Shown here: in pieces, positions 1-11,920 of the stretch
How the letters are laid out: every line of letters starts with the position of its first letter
Position numbering within the stretch: the stretch's first letter is position 1
Assembly (NCBI GenBank): GCA_033557835.1
Contig: JAWQRO010000422.1
Coordinates: 1-39,276, forward strand
Direction of reading: 5' to 3'
From: Helochares maculicollis
Taxonomy: Eukaryota > Arthropoda > Insecta > Coleoptera > Hydrophilidae
DNA length: 39,276 bases
Made by a program: the position numbers and the translations under genes
The notes under the pieces: generated by a model
Database searches by the model: none
What the model was told of the DNA's origin: nothing
The model's input: only the letters and a program-made list of their open reading frames with translations

Positions 1-120
1 ATATTGTTTGCAATATGATATGAAGTTTATTTCCTGAAAATGTGGAAGATGTAGGCAGATATTGAGTATTTACTGTTTTGTTTATTAACATGAATTTTAT
101 AGCCATTAACAATATATATA

Positions 121-1536
121 CAGAGTGTTGCAGAATGAATTTCCAATATTTAACCCACCTGTTAAGAACACCAATGTGACCACGACCTGATGTTTTCTAA
201 GTATAAATAAAAATGTTATAAATTTGGCTAATTTGGGATTCCTGGCATAATTGAAATGATGCCGATAGAGCATGCTGGGTTAAAGAATATTATGCAGACA
301 CAACGGCACCATTATTGCTATAAAAATAATGGCATCACAATCAAACACGTCGTTGGATCCTTCAAAACCTCGAGAGTAAACTGTTTCATGGACGCAAAAC
401 CTTCATTATGAAATGGAAACAGAAAAAAGAACATAAGCAATCATTAAAGTCAAATTTTTATGAGTTGCGTTGCAAAAGACAGGCGTGACCTTGCGACAAT
501 TTCACTTTATGTTACCATTTTTCGCCGCAAGAAAGGTGATATATCGTGCATAACAAACTAATTCATATTTGTAAAGTAAAAATTACTCAGTTCAAAATTG
601 CAATAATACGTCTTTGTCAATAACAAATTGCATTTATTTTATTTTACCTTTTTAGTTTTAAATTTAAAGCGACTGAAATTCAACGCACAAGAATAAATTA
701 GTGACCCGGCTTAACAGATATCGAAAGAAGGGGCAAATGATCTTCGAGGAGCCGGGAACGTAAATAACTTAAAATAAACTATAATAACTATACGAAGAAC
801 GCAAACATTATTAAATACCAAATTAAGTAAATTGTAAAATAGTTATAAATTGAATATCTAGTTAGCTGGCGTTGAATTTAACATATCGAATCAAATAAAA
901 TGGCTAGTAGACAAGTGGAGCTTCTCTTGCCTCTGTGGTTGTAATTTATTGTGCTCGGTTTTTTTTGTAGGTTTTAAAGTAGCCTAGTATGCGCTTTAAT
1001 TTATTTGATTTTAGCCATTATATAAAGATATATCTTTGTTATTCGTATTTAATAGGTTTAGGTGTTTTACATGTTAACAAAAACTTCATTCTTTGATAAA
1101 AGCTGATAACTTTCTAGTTTAGCGAATTTGCATAATCGTCAATAATGAATGAAATACATCGAAATGAAAATATTAGTTAAAAATTGATCACACATGTACT
1201 ACTTGTCTTTCCTCTTCGGATGAAGTTTAATAGACTATTAACTTTTTTCGCTTGTCTGTAATCCTTTTTAAAACGGGTTTTTTATTATTATTTCGTCTGT
1301 TCGAGTCCAGCTGCATTAAGCGTAGACAAGAAGATAATTCATTAAAATAGCAATAAAATTCGTCTCTCTGCGACCAACGACGTCAAAGGGAATTCCGCCA
1401 GTGGCTCTTAACATGTACATGTAATTAATGTCTCGGTTACTAATTATGCCCCAAAATGCAAACAAAAACCTATCGCTTATTATTTCTTATATCTACCACC
1501 CCTTTAAATTTTGTAACTTAATTCTGAAATAGGCTG
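121..1536 (+). mobile_element. Non-autonomous DNA transposon, copy 1 of a 1.4 kb family
   Basis: This stretch matches, in inverted orientation, 17502-18944 along its whole length. The best blocks are 121-560 against 18944-18500, about 900-970 against the 18.0-18.1 kb region, and 1230-1536 against 17815-17502. The left end begins CAGAGTGTTGCAGAATGAAT. The reverse complement of the right end of the sister copy begins CAGGGATGTTTCAAAATTAA, so the family has imperfect terminal inverted repeats of about 24 bp. Runs of TATA flank the left end, which fits a TA target site as in Tc1/mariner-type elements, although AT-rich flanks make this weak. I see no transposase reading frame, so it must have been moved by proteins encoded elsewhere. 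Class assignment is inference; the repeat itself is directly visible. Confidence 0.75.
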
Positions 1537-2920
1537 TACATATATGAGAAAATATTTACCGGATTGTACAAGTAATAATGTAAAATTTAAAAGTCTTTTT
1601 TCAAAGAAATAGTGAATAAATGTTAAATAATTAATGGTTATTGTCTATCTATGCGGTGCTGATATTTAATTGTTGTCGAATCTCAAAAATTACTAATTTT
1701 CCTTGCATCTTTATTAGCCTTTTCACACTTCACACAATTTGTTTTGCGTTGTGATAGATTTATTTAATTTAGATTCTATTATTTTATTGCTACATTAGAA
1801 TCCATTGTAAATTTGTAATAACTCTAACATTTTATGGCAATTGTTTGTAAGTAATAGTAGGAATTATATTTAAAAAGTTGAATTTTGACTCTCTAATAAT
1901 TAAAAATAAATTTGATAAAAATTGCTCTTGTATATACGCTTAATAAAGAATTAATTATATTTTTTGTTAATGATGAATAGCAGGAAGAAATGAAAATTTT
2001 TCGAATGTTATTGTTTATGGCACAAATTATCATTAATTTGAATAACTTGCTAGCATTAATTTGGCTTTATATAAAGCTTTCGACAATGGTTTATGCTTTA
2101 TTTGACAGTTTTCGAAAGTGTTGTAAAGTGTCGACACTGTTTATAATTAGAAAGTTTCTTTTTGAGTAAAATCCAAGGTTAGGACACCTTATCTTTAGCA
2201 ATGTGACACATCAAGCCAAGTCTATCGCTTTTTCAAGCATTTCTTCAAGTTAATTCTTTAAGCTTGCTCAAGTTTTTCTTAAGGAACTTGGACTACCTGA
2301 GCTGGGTTTTCCTTGTCAATGCTTCACTGTATATACAAATAACTTAGACATTCCTATTTGCCGAGCAACACTTCTTGTTTTACATGAAGTCAACAATAGA
2401 CCTTCGAATTTTCTTTACACAATTTTCGTTTGTCGACAATATATTTACCATTAAGTTTTTAATATCAAGACATGGCACATTCTTGATAAGTTTTTCAAAG
2501 AGTAAATTATTTCTGTTTTAGTTTTACTATTTTACTTGCTATATATAAAAAAAAGGTCCAGATTTTTTCGCGGACAAACCAGCCGATAACAGCAATCAGA
2601 CTGGGAATAGACATAAGTTTGTAAAAGTTAAATATTTTTCATCCGAGCTCTGTTGTCCCTTGAAAGTGGTTCGAATCGCTAACAATGTACTCATTAAGGG
2701 AAAGCAGATATTAGCAGTGCAAAAATCTTACAATTTCCATAAATGCGGAAATAAAAGTTAGTTTATCTGCTTATAGGCAAATTGGCATACACTCTTATGA
2801 ACTATGGGTTGCTTATACGCACGTGGTCTATAGCCCCACTTTCTAGCCGTTCACCCATCCAGTACGAAATAAATCAATTTTATTCTGATCAACAGCTTTT
2901 ACCTCGGCAAAGAAATTAAA
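1537..2920. other. AT-rich stretch without recognisable features
   Basis: No credible reading frame, RNA gene or repeat is seen. A GGTTCGAATC string at 2668-2677 resembles a tRNA B box, but the surrounding sequence has no A box and cannot form the cloverleaf. Confidence 0.5.
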
Positions 2921-2929
2921 AATAACCTT

Positions 2930-3360
2930 CCCTTTGAGTCGTTCCGCACGTATCTCCGTCAGAATTCCAATTTATTTTGCGGCTCCCTTCAAGCCAGCCG
3001 CCATCTGTTTTAAATAATTGTTGTCATGGGAAACTTGTTTAATAAGTGTTACATCTTGTAAAAGTTGTAATGACGGGCATAACGTTAATTGGTGTAGAAT
3101 TATCATGTTTCATTCCGTGCCGTACTTTTGTGTTTCATATTTTAATTGCCGTGAGCGGAGTCAGTTTTTGTTGCATATTCCGGGGAGGACGGACCGTTTA
3201 TAAATTAGCGGAAATCAAGACGAAGAGCGAAAAAACTTGATTGAAAATGATTCGGTTTGAACGAAACATTTGCAAGTTCGTGATCAAAAAAGGCATAAAA
3301 TTCTGGATTATTGCGGCGACGAACGGAACAAATCCATTCGGAATTAATTTCGCGTTTTAA
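2930..3360. promoter_or_regulatory. CpG-richer non-coding island, possible regulatory element
   Basis: The base composition differs visibly from the neighbouring AT-rich DNA, with repeated CG dinucleotides (for example around 2940-3000 and 3310-3350). Two short overlapping reading frames (3018-3203 and 3046-3240) look like chance; their translations show no family features. A conserved enhancer is one explanation and an old repeat fragment is another. Composition is the only evidence. Confidence 0.2.
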
Positions 3361-4430
3361 GATTATCATTTTGAAGTCATTTCAGTCATTAAACTCCACT
3401 GTAATTACATGTTATTATTTTAATCAAAAATGCTGGTTGTTACAATGTTGCTAATTTTGGATTTTAATGAGAAAGCTCTGTGGGGTCTTTTAAAGTATGA
3501 CATTTAAAAGTTGTTAGGATTAAATTGAAGTTATAAAATAAATTTTGTTGACAAATAATTTGTGAAGATTGAAGCATTAATTTGGGGATCATTAGTATAC
3601 GAAATTCACAACCGATTTGTGTTGTTAAATATAGATCGTTGAACGACAAATCATGCATTTGGTTAAATGACGCATTTGGGATATTTAATGGAAGGAAAGC
3701 AATAGAAAAAAAAGTAAATATATTTCCATGGACTATCTGTCCAGCAGCGTAAAATATTTGGCTTATGTAAATATTCAATGATGTATTTGGTTCATCCTAT
3801 GTACATATATACATTTCGGTCTCATTATTTAGCATAGCATTAAAATTCAATATTTGATCAAAGGCTTACGGTTTTCTACGCTATGTTTACATTGCGTAAT
3901 AGCGTAGTACAAACTAGCGATTGTGTAGCTGAAGAGATTGGCTACGTGCCATGGCGTGGTGTACAGCAATAAAGATAGGATCTATGGACAAGGGAGGAGG
4001 GGTAGACCTGTTCAGCCTCCGGCTCAACCACCTATCTTCTCTGATGTCTTCATTTCGTGCTTATAAAGGCTCGTTCTCATCTTATTCCGACGCTCACTTC
4101 GATATTCCCATAAAAACACGTAAAAAATCATCGCATTCTTTCGATATAATTTAGAGATTTCAATTCTCGATACACAGCGAAACTTCTTTATCATCTTTGT
4201 TATGCTCTTTGTTAACATTGCTACATATTTCTTCGTAAGCGAAGTGGTTTTTGAAGAAATATACTTTTTTATTTCATATTTCATCTTGCTATATTTTTTC
4301 AAACACCCCTCGTTTAAAGCCCAAAATGTTTTTTTTTGTTTTCTTTGTGGAAATATGTTTGTTGAAGTAATGTATTTTTGGGATTTTCTTTATTTTTTGT
4401 AAAAATTTACTGTTTGCTTTATATGGGTAA
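3361..4430. other. AT-rich stretch without recognisable features
   Basis: Several short open frames occur on both strands (for example 3464-3778 minus, 104 residues). They are rich in Phe, Ile, Leu, Lys and Asn, as expected from AT-rich non-coding DNA, and none shows a domain, signal peptide or splice context. Nothing is annotated here. Confidence 0.45.
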
Positions 4431-4439
4431 TCATCACTA

Positions 4440-4830
4440 GATAGTAACCCAACAGTCGGTAACGTCCCGGTTTGCCTTGAGTTTTCTTGCGATATTTGAA
4501 GCGGAGGAAATAAAAATGATTGTCTTAAAGAGTTGATTATTTGTTCTTTGACGCGACCTCAGGTGTCGCCAATCTCATAACAATTCACACCTTTCATCTC
4601 CCACATTCTTCCTGTGGACTGTCTTCGATGGCCGAACGACATCAACTCCAAAGGCGAGTTTGCATTTTAATCCGCTTATCGCAGCCCACACTGTAATTTG
4701 TATTGTCATCTTTATTATCTTCCCAATATATCAATGGATTTTTAAGTTGTAAATTACTAACTCGTAGATGTCGCCGCGTCCATCTCCGTCCGTCGCGCAG
4801 GTCGTTGCAAAGTCGCAAAGAAAATTTATT
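4440..4830. promoter_or_regulatory. CpG-richer island with opposed T-box-like half-sites
   Basis: AGGTGT at 4561-4566 and TCACACCT at 4585-4592 are T-box half-site sequences in opposite orientation, with an 18-base gap. Around 4770-4820 there is a cluster of CG dinucleotides (TCGCCGCGTCC and CGTCCGTCGCGC). T-box factors are known to bind such half-sites; that this site is used is pure inference. The nearest identified gene is about 19 kb away. Confidence 0.18.
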
Positions 4831-5504
4831 TCGCTCGTTATATTTATGTGATTGAGATGACTGCGATGATAATGAGATAAATTATTCATTTCGACATAAA
4901 AGTTTAAATTGTCTATTGTGATATTTTCTTGCCTGGATTTTATCTGTCTTCATGGATGGAAGAAAACTGGCTTAGCCCTCTGAAATTAGATCTAAGTATT
5001 TTTGTTTTAATGCAAACTGCTTTTCTGATGTATGAAGAAACATTCCGTTCGTTTAATGTTGCTGATTTTAAATATGTACGTCTATAATGACACTTGAAAT
5101 ATAACATGATATACCACAATTACTAGACATTATTAGGGTATTATTGAATTGTTATAGATTTCCATCACTTTGCTACATAATTATTACAATGTAATCCTTT
5201 AAAATAACCCCAACACGATACTTCTTTTTTTATCCGATCTTTCCGGAATTTCTTCTGCCCATCTCTCATTTACTAATTTTATTTCATATTTGTTCTGAAA
5301 ACCTCTTTTTCAAGTTTTCGGATAGACGGTCGACACTTGGAATCTGCTTTAATCAATACGGTCTATGTGAACGTGATGGCATTAATGAGCCATATCTTTT
5401 GATATACACATTATCTTTGTCATTCTATACGGTCCAGTTGAAGAAGGCATAAAGCTGAGAGCACAATTTGCTGACAGTTTTGTATTTAGTGAATTCAATT
5501 ATGT

Positions 5505-6440
5505 GCTAGTGCGTTCCAAAGTGGAGATAAAAGAAAAAGAGAAGTAGTACCTCTACGACCAAGGGAAAAGCGGAGCAGGCGGCAAAATATATGTTGATAA
5601 AATGTAGTATCGAACCAAAGAGTTGGTACCAACGTAGCCATTCTGGTAATATGGATTTCGACGATGAGTGACGCTCTGGTAGGCTAATTGTCGAAAATGT
5701 TGATGAAATCATGGAAACCTACAAGTCAGACAGGAAAGTGAAATCTTATTTCATTGCCCAGGAGCTAAAGATTAACCAAAAAACCGTTTAGAATCATTTG
5801 TTTAAGGCTGGTCCAAATAAGAAGCTCGATGTATGGATACCACACGAATTCGCATAAAACAAAAAATCTGTTGGGACGAATTGATGCCTGCGATTATAGG
5901 CTGAAGCGCAACGAAATTGGCCCAATTTAGAAGCGAATGGTGACTAGAGATGAAAAATGGATCACATACGAAAACAACAGGTGAAAAAAATGTTACTTGT
6001 GATTATTTAAAAAGTAGTTTCTACTGTATATTTGGTGAGATTAGAAGGACGTCTTCCCCTATAAATTGCTCGCATCGGGCCAATCACTCAATGCATATTG
6101 TGAACAACTGACAAGATTGAAACTAGCGATCGAAAAGTAGAGTCTAGAATTGGCCAATAGGGACGCTGTTGTGTTGCATCAAGATGCCTGGGCATACACA
6201 AATTTAACGACGCTCTAGCAGCTCTCAGTCCTTCTCTGAGATGTTATAACGTACCCGCTGTGCAGTCCAGACCTGATACCAAGCGATTATCATCTTTTCT
6301 AGCCTTTGTAAAAATGTCTTGATGTAAAAAATTTGCCCGCAAATAGGTAGATAAGTAAGGATGAAAATCTTCTTCAATCGCAGAATTATGAAATTATCTT
6401 CAAAATAGATCACAGCTATCTAACAAACAACATTTGATTT
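5505..6440 (+). pseudogene. Mariner transposase relic (mellifera-type lineage)
   Basis: Conceptual translation with frame changes gives the order of motifs of a mariner transposase. Near 5510 is an N-terminal block (VEIKEKEK). From about 5690 to 5810 runs a helix-turn-helix region reading IVENVDEIMETYKSDRK and IAQELKINQKTV. First catalytic Asp: MVTRDEKWITYEN near 5937. Second: VVLHQDAWAYTN near 6170. Third: CSPDLIPSDYHLF near 6260-6300. RIMKLSSK near 6380 marks the C-terminus. The third motif carries PSDYHLF, the usual mariner form. In-frame stops (for example the TAG in the codon after QKTV) and several frameshifts make it inactive. A mature gene of this family is about 345 codons, so nearly the whole frame is represented in decayed form. 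Terminal inverted repeats could not be identified confidently. Confidence 0.85.
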
Positions 6441-7065
6441 AAATCCGAAAATTCATTGTTACTTTCATCGTCGGAATAAAGAGAAAAACATTCAGAACTG
6501 TTTACTTCATCTGTTAGATATAATAACTGGATGAATATAAAGATAGTATCAAGGAAAGTAATGAACTGATTTTATATTTGACAGTTCAATTTTTTCAGCT
6601 GACCTTACATAGCTAAGCACCGTAAAAGATGCTGAAATCTAGAATCTATAAAACCTAAATTATGTAAGTTAGAGTGCTTGTAAATTTCTTTAAATGATGG
6701 AATTTAGATATAAAATAAAATTTCATACCTAAGGTAACCACCAAACCCAAATGTCAACTATGACATGAATTGAAGAAAATTTAGATGTAGAGTCAATGAG
6801 GTTGTTTTGAAGCTGATTTAAACAAAGCTTAAGATCTACGTTTCCTTAAATCTACTATTTAAAACATGAAAATATATAAAGATTTCCTCCTAGTATAACA
6901 TTATTTTCCCGTTCCTCATAAGAAGAGGCCGTCATGAAATCGACTAGTTCTTCTAGATATCAGCCACGGTACGTCGCTTTGGGATGTTTAAAAATGCAAC
7001 CAAGTCGTAGCCTATAATTTTGAATTACACACTAACTATTCATGATTTTCTTTAATTTTATTACA
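6441..7065. other. AT-rich stretch without recognisable features
   Basis: The first part may include the lost 3' terminus of the mariner relic. No gene, RNA or clear repeat is seen. Confidence 0.4.
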
Positions 7066-7770
7066 GCGCGATGTCTGTTGGTGGCCGGTCAAATCATTGC
7101 GCAATATTATCTCCGCTGGAGAACGAAATCCATCGCGCCGCGCCACATCGCATAGGAAACATAAAGCGACGCCGTATTTCGCTCCACTACACACGCCGAA
7201 AGTTGATCGGCTTCTTCATATAAAGTGGAGCCGATAAATAACATTAATTTTTATTTATATATATTTATTCATTAGCCGATTGAATAAATAATAGCTTAAC
7301 TGTTTATTACATGTAACTCATGAAAACCAGTTCTTCTTTGATCTCGCCGCTGAAGCGACAAATTCCGATCGGCTGCTGCCGTCAAGGAGCTTTTTACTTT
7401 AATCCTCTCGCAAATTAGCTTGCTTTCTAATAAATGTAAGACTGGGCATGTGTCTATCTATGCATGAGGCTATTAAAAGTGCAAGTTGGTTTTTAAGCCT
7501 TTATGAAATCATCAAGAGTGCCTTGCAATCATAACAAATGACGATCATTAATATGGACGTCCAGGCGTACGAGGAAGATAATGAGTTGAGATGTTTGTTG
7601 AGTTGGTTGTTTCAGCGGCGAAGAAACCGATTAATAATCAAACGATTCTTTTTTCTGCGTTAGATGGCTGCGACTGGTAGCGGATGAAGGATCACCCGAG
7701 GGCCTATTATTCAAGCCATTGTTACAGGCTTCATTGTTGGCGTCGCCGCATACTAGTAGCTTCAAGTGTA
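7066..7770. promoter_or_regulatory. CpG-rich non-coding islands, possible enhancers
   Basis: Two blocks (about 7070-7230 and 7320-7400, then 7560-7760) are rich in CG dinucleotides in an otherwise AT-rich setting, for example CCATCGCGCCGCGCC near 7130. They contain no long reading frame. An AT-rich spacer with several TTTATT and AATAAA strings (7230-7300) separates the first pair. Such compact CpG-rich, non-coding blocks in insect intergenic DNA are often conserved regulatory sequence, but no conservation can be checked here. Confidence 0.22.
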
Positions 7771-8470
7771 TATTAACATCCAGTTTAATTTTACTCTGCG
7801 ATCCAATTTTCTAACGTTTTCCGTTTTCCTCGTTCGATGTGGTTTTGTACCGTTTTGCTTTGATGTTCGCATTTATTTTAGTTTTTATTAACTTTTATTC
7901 CGTTTACTTGGATTACTTCCCGTTATGTCATATTTCTTCTTTTCCGGTTTCTTTCCTTTCGTTTAATTCTTTGGGTGTCGATGTCATCAATTCGTTGTCG
8001 GATGTGTAGTCTAACGAGTTGCTTTTCAATTTCCGCACAAAGCTTTATTATGAAGGCTGCACTGAGCATTGTTCGTAATCTCAAAGAATCGGTTCTTCTA
8101 GCGAAGAAATATTTTAAGCGAAATATCAGTGGTAAAGTTGGGCAAAGACGAATGGGCGAGAATTTCTGATTGATGATAAATTCACAATCGAAGCAAATGA
8201 AAGGTAAAAACATAACAAAATAAAAGGAATGTTGTAACCCAAAGCAATCTGCAACTCATCTTGGTTAATTCCTGCACGAATCGGCCATATTTCGTGTGCT
8301 CTAATGAAGGCATCAAACCTGCGGCTGTCTTGTTAATGAACGACAGGTCAGGACCAGGCTGCCCTTCTTTGCGCTGCAGGAGAGTTTCAGCTCCATTCGA
8401 AGCGCTTGTTCAATATAAAGCGCTTCTCTGGGCGATGTTGATTATATGGAATTATCATTATATTTCGTTT
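7771..8470. other. Mixed-composition intergenic DNA with a small perfect stem
   Basis: A 96-codon frame on the minus strand (7923-8213) and a 64-codon frame on the plus strand overlap each other. Neither shows recognisable domains, and I treat both as chance. At 8399-8407 and 8418-8426 the arms GAAGCGCTT and AAGCGCTTC form a perfect 9-bp stem with a 10-nt loop inside a GC-richer block (8260-8430). Confidence 0.3.
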
Positions 8471-11100
8471 GTATTTCCTTAGTTTTATTCTTTTAAGAGA
8501 TGGGTGGTTTTTTACAGCATGCGCCATGTTGCACGAAGATGTTAAATGCATTCTTTGAAAACTCCGGATCTGTCCCAGGTACCTACTACCTTTGGTACCG
8601 TTGAATGTTGTTGGTTGGAATAACAGTCACAAAATATTCTAACCTCGAGAAGAGATTTGTTAGGAAATTTATAATATATGTGGTTTATCTAAGAATCTGC
8701 TGTGTATCTCCTAACACATCTTGTTTAAAGGGAAGGCATAAAGAAAAAAGAAGGAAGGGTTTGATGCATATCAGTAATTTATTGTCACTATGTTGATAGG
8801 GTAATTTAACGTTTTCCTTCGTAGTCACGACTAATGAAATTGTTTGGTAATTTCTCCAAATTAAGACGTGATATGTCAGCAGTTTTCTGTTGTTCAATTG
8901 TTTTTGTAACTCCTAAGGGTTTTTAAAAAAATTAATTATTTCGTGATATTTATTTGGAACATACCTTTTGTGTATGGTCAAATAATGTAATGCTTAGACA
9001 TATTTTTAAATTCAATGTTTCCAAATTATTTATATCACAGTGTCAGTCGTATAAACGACTTCAATTTAAAATCAATTTTACGACAAATTCTTGTTCTCCA
9101 TTTACATTTTACAACATCAATTCCGTGAGATAGTCCATCTAAACTCCTAAATAAAGCGTTCGTCTGTTCTCCGACTGTAAAATAAGTTATAAATAAAATA
9201 TAGTGTGTTCTCATTTGTATGCGTTAGTGGGCCCAAAATGATTTGTAGCACAATAAAATGTTAAGTTTTTGTGCATGTTTCACTTTGTGTAATCTTTTCA
9301 AAGCATCCCTCGTAATTCATATTTTTAAGCTATATTTTATAAATCTGACAATTTCCTCTTTTGGTAATTATGTTTCGTGGTGCAACAAAACCATAAACAA
9401 TAAATCATTAAATTAAGACGGATTTTACAAAACACCTACTGCACTAACAATGAGTTTATTAACATTTGAGATTCCATCTGTCATTTATGTTTTAAAATGA
9501 CTAAGTAACTGTGATTAAAGTAGGGTCACATGTATGCAGATGATATTCAACTCTCTAATAGGGAACACAAATAGAATATTTTATCAAACGGTAACAGCAG
9601 TGAGTTATCATATAGAACACATTTCTTCAAGATTCTACTTATGATACTTAAAACTAGTTTTAATAAAAACCAGAGGCCTATCCTTTTCTGAACATAAAAG
9701 CTCTATTATCATATCTGTGGCAATTGACTGAAGTGCATCGAAGGCTCTTTCTTCTTCGTTTTCAGTATTAAGCGCTGTGACGTTACAAAAGCCATATGGC
9801 TGCTATTGGAGGCGTATTCTGTTTAAATTTTAAACGAAACCAAGTCTCAGAGTGCGTATCCGAATGTCGCCGGGTGGAAATGAAAATTTATTGTCAATTT
9901 GAACCATATGTTACTTCAGTTTTCACTGTCATGATCCAATCTTCTGTAGGCTATTGTATGTAGGCAATGAATACTGTGATATAGGTATGTTGCTATTGTA
10001 AGGAAGAACCCGCACCTTCCTGGTTGCACTGACGTAAAGCCGTCAATAATGCTTTAAACAGCGAAACGTAGATATCTTTGCTAACGGTTCAAACTATAGC
10101 CTGCACCTATGTATATTCCATAGTCCAAGCTTTCCATTGCTGTAAATCTATATATAAAACCTGGGGCTTTGTGAAGCGTCTAATATATTTCGAATGCAGA
10201 GTTCTACAAGTAAAGGCTTAAAAATGTACCAACGTTCATTGATAGAGTGTGTAGGATGAAGCAGATACATGGAGGCGCTAAATTCGTTTCAGAGTACGCT
10301 GTAAATTGTATTGTGTTGTGGTATTGACCCCATTCCTCGAGATATTAAATTAATATTTTTTAGCGTATTGAGTTCAGTTTAGTCATGGGTTTGAATTCAA
10401 TGAATTGCAGTTCGCTCTAAGTGACTATAAATACAAGTTTGACGGAAAAGGCTTGCCGTTTTAGACATGGATTTACTTCAAGACGTGCATGAATATCAAC
10501 TGTAACAATTGCACGGCTGTGCATGGAAATACTTCATTCGAAATTACAGCCAACAAAAGCTAATAGATAAGCATTGAAAATAAGATATATTATGTTAATA
10601 TCTAAAATATATATTCCCTATCCTTTCAAAATAAAACTGACGATTACTAATCGTCAATTTCGGTTCAGAAGATCAAATTCTGTAAGTTCAAGGAATTATA
10701 GTGTCATTTTGAGCAGGGCAGAATCAAAACGATTTAAACAATTTTCCTTGCCACAGTTTCAGCATCTAATTTGCTGATGTTAGAAAAATTCAAACTGTAC
10801 GCCTATAGATATAATCAACATTTTATGAATTTGAAGGCACGAAATGAGATCAACAAGAGTGAAATTTTGTATATACATTGCCTTTATAGTGCAGTGATTT
10901 TTTTCTCTTAATGTCGCACTATTTACCTTCAACGCGCGAATAGGTAAACAATTTGATAATAATAGCTTTAGATAAAGGTCCTTGAATACCTTTAGGTAAA
11001 GATTCTAGCGATCTGTTCCATCAAAATATTTAATATTCTCTTTGGATCTTCACCCATAATTGGAATGGTTAATTTAGGTTAACTCTTGTCCTGCATTTAA
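8471..11100. other. AT-rich gene-free stretch
   Basis: No supported gene or RNA. The only structured item is a perfect 19-base palindrome at 10638-10656, listed separately. Short open frames here have the composition of untranslated AT-rich DNA. Confidence 0.45.
10638..10656. repeat. Perfect 19-base palindrome with opposed GATTA/TAATC cores
   Basis: Arms TGACGATTA and TAATCGTCA flank a single central C. The inner cores are GATTA and TAATC, the recognition core of K50 homeodomains of the Otx/Bicoid type, so it could be a dimer site. A palindrome of this size can also arise by chance in a window this long. Confidence 0.3.
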
Positions 11101-11109
11101 TACTGCTGC

Positions 11110-11920
11110 TGTTTATTTTTTTTTTTATAATTTCGTTGACTTACTTGGGTATACGATCTATAATGTTAATATTTTCCAACCCATGAATCACTTTAGAGTG
11201 GAGCACTGTTTTCCACATTTTATTAAAAGTATATTTAAATTTTGCAAACACAGCCGCGGCTTTACATCTATAAAATAAATGGAATAAGAATCAAAGCACT
11301 TGTCAAATTTATCAAAGTTTTAAGGTCGAATTTTTTCTGAATGCAACATTTTCGTTGACATACATACAGCTTTGATTTAACAATTATTACAGATCATAAA
11401 CAACCATTTTAATTACCTTTTATTACAATTTAATAATTTTATTTGTCCTCGTTAAAAAAAGGTCTCGAACGTATTACTTTTTTCTGTCGCAAGAAAAGTG
11501 ATGCCATGCATAAAAAATAATCCATATTTGCAATGTGAAAATTCTAAAATAAAAAAAACATGAATTTTTTGAATAAATAAAAGGCTTATATCAATGTCGG
11601 CCAGCCAAATTATGGATAGTAAAGTAAGAATATCCAAGAATGCAAACGTTAAATACTAAGTAAGCAAGATACACGACGTCAATTGAATGCAAGCCGCACT
11701 TTTGATGGCAGTGATCATATGCAAATTGTTTTAGATGTGGAAAAGAAAGTAATTCTTTGAGATTTCAATAAAATTCATCTGTATTCTACCTATGATCTAG
11801 TGGAAATCAAAAATCATTGGTTCTCAACATGCACCATGAAACAATTATCTCGACTACTGAGACAAAAAATTCAAACCAAATATTTTACCGCTCCTTTAAG
11901 TTACGGAACTTCATATAACT
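11110..11920 (+). mobile_element. Non-autonomous DNA transposon, copy 3 (degraded)
   Basis: Collinear but diverged match to the copy at 121-1536. The recognisable blocks come in order. Near 11240-11330, GCAAACACAGCCG and a stretch ending in AAGGTCGA match 290-380. At 11485-11550, TGTCGCAAGAAAAGTGATG and the following sequence match 515-590. At 11635-11665, AAGAATGCAAACGTTAAATA matches the region near 795-820. At 11767-11915, CAATAAAATTCATCTG through to CTCCTTTAAGTTACGGAACT matches 1350-1525. It is about half the length of the other copies, so large internal deletions are implied. The left boundary is uncertain. Confidence 0.55.

Noticed and set aside
2664..2690. GGTTCGAATC string resembling a tRNA B box
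   Set aside because: No A box at the right distance, and the flanks cannot pair into an acceptor stem or anticodon arm.
3464..3778. 104-codon minus-strand frame
   Set aside because: Low-complexity AT-driven composition, no domain, no splice or promoter context.
7923..8213. 96-codon minus-strand frame with an Arg/Lys-rich end
   Set aside because: No recognisable family, and overlapped by an opposite open frame. Probably chance.
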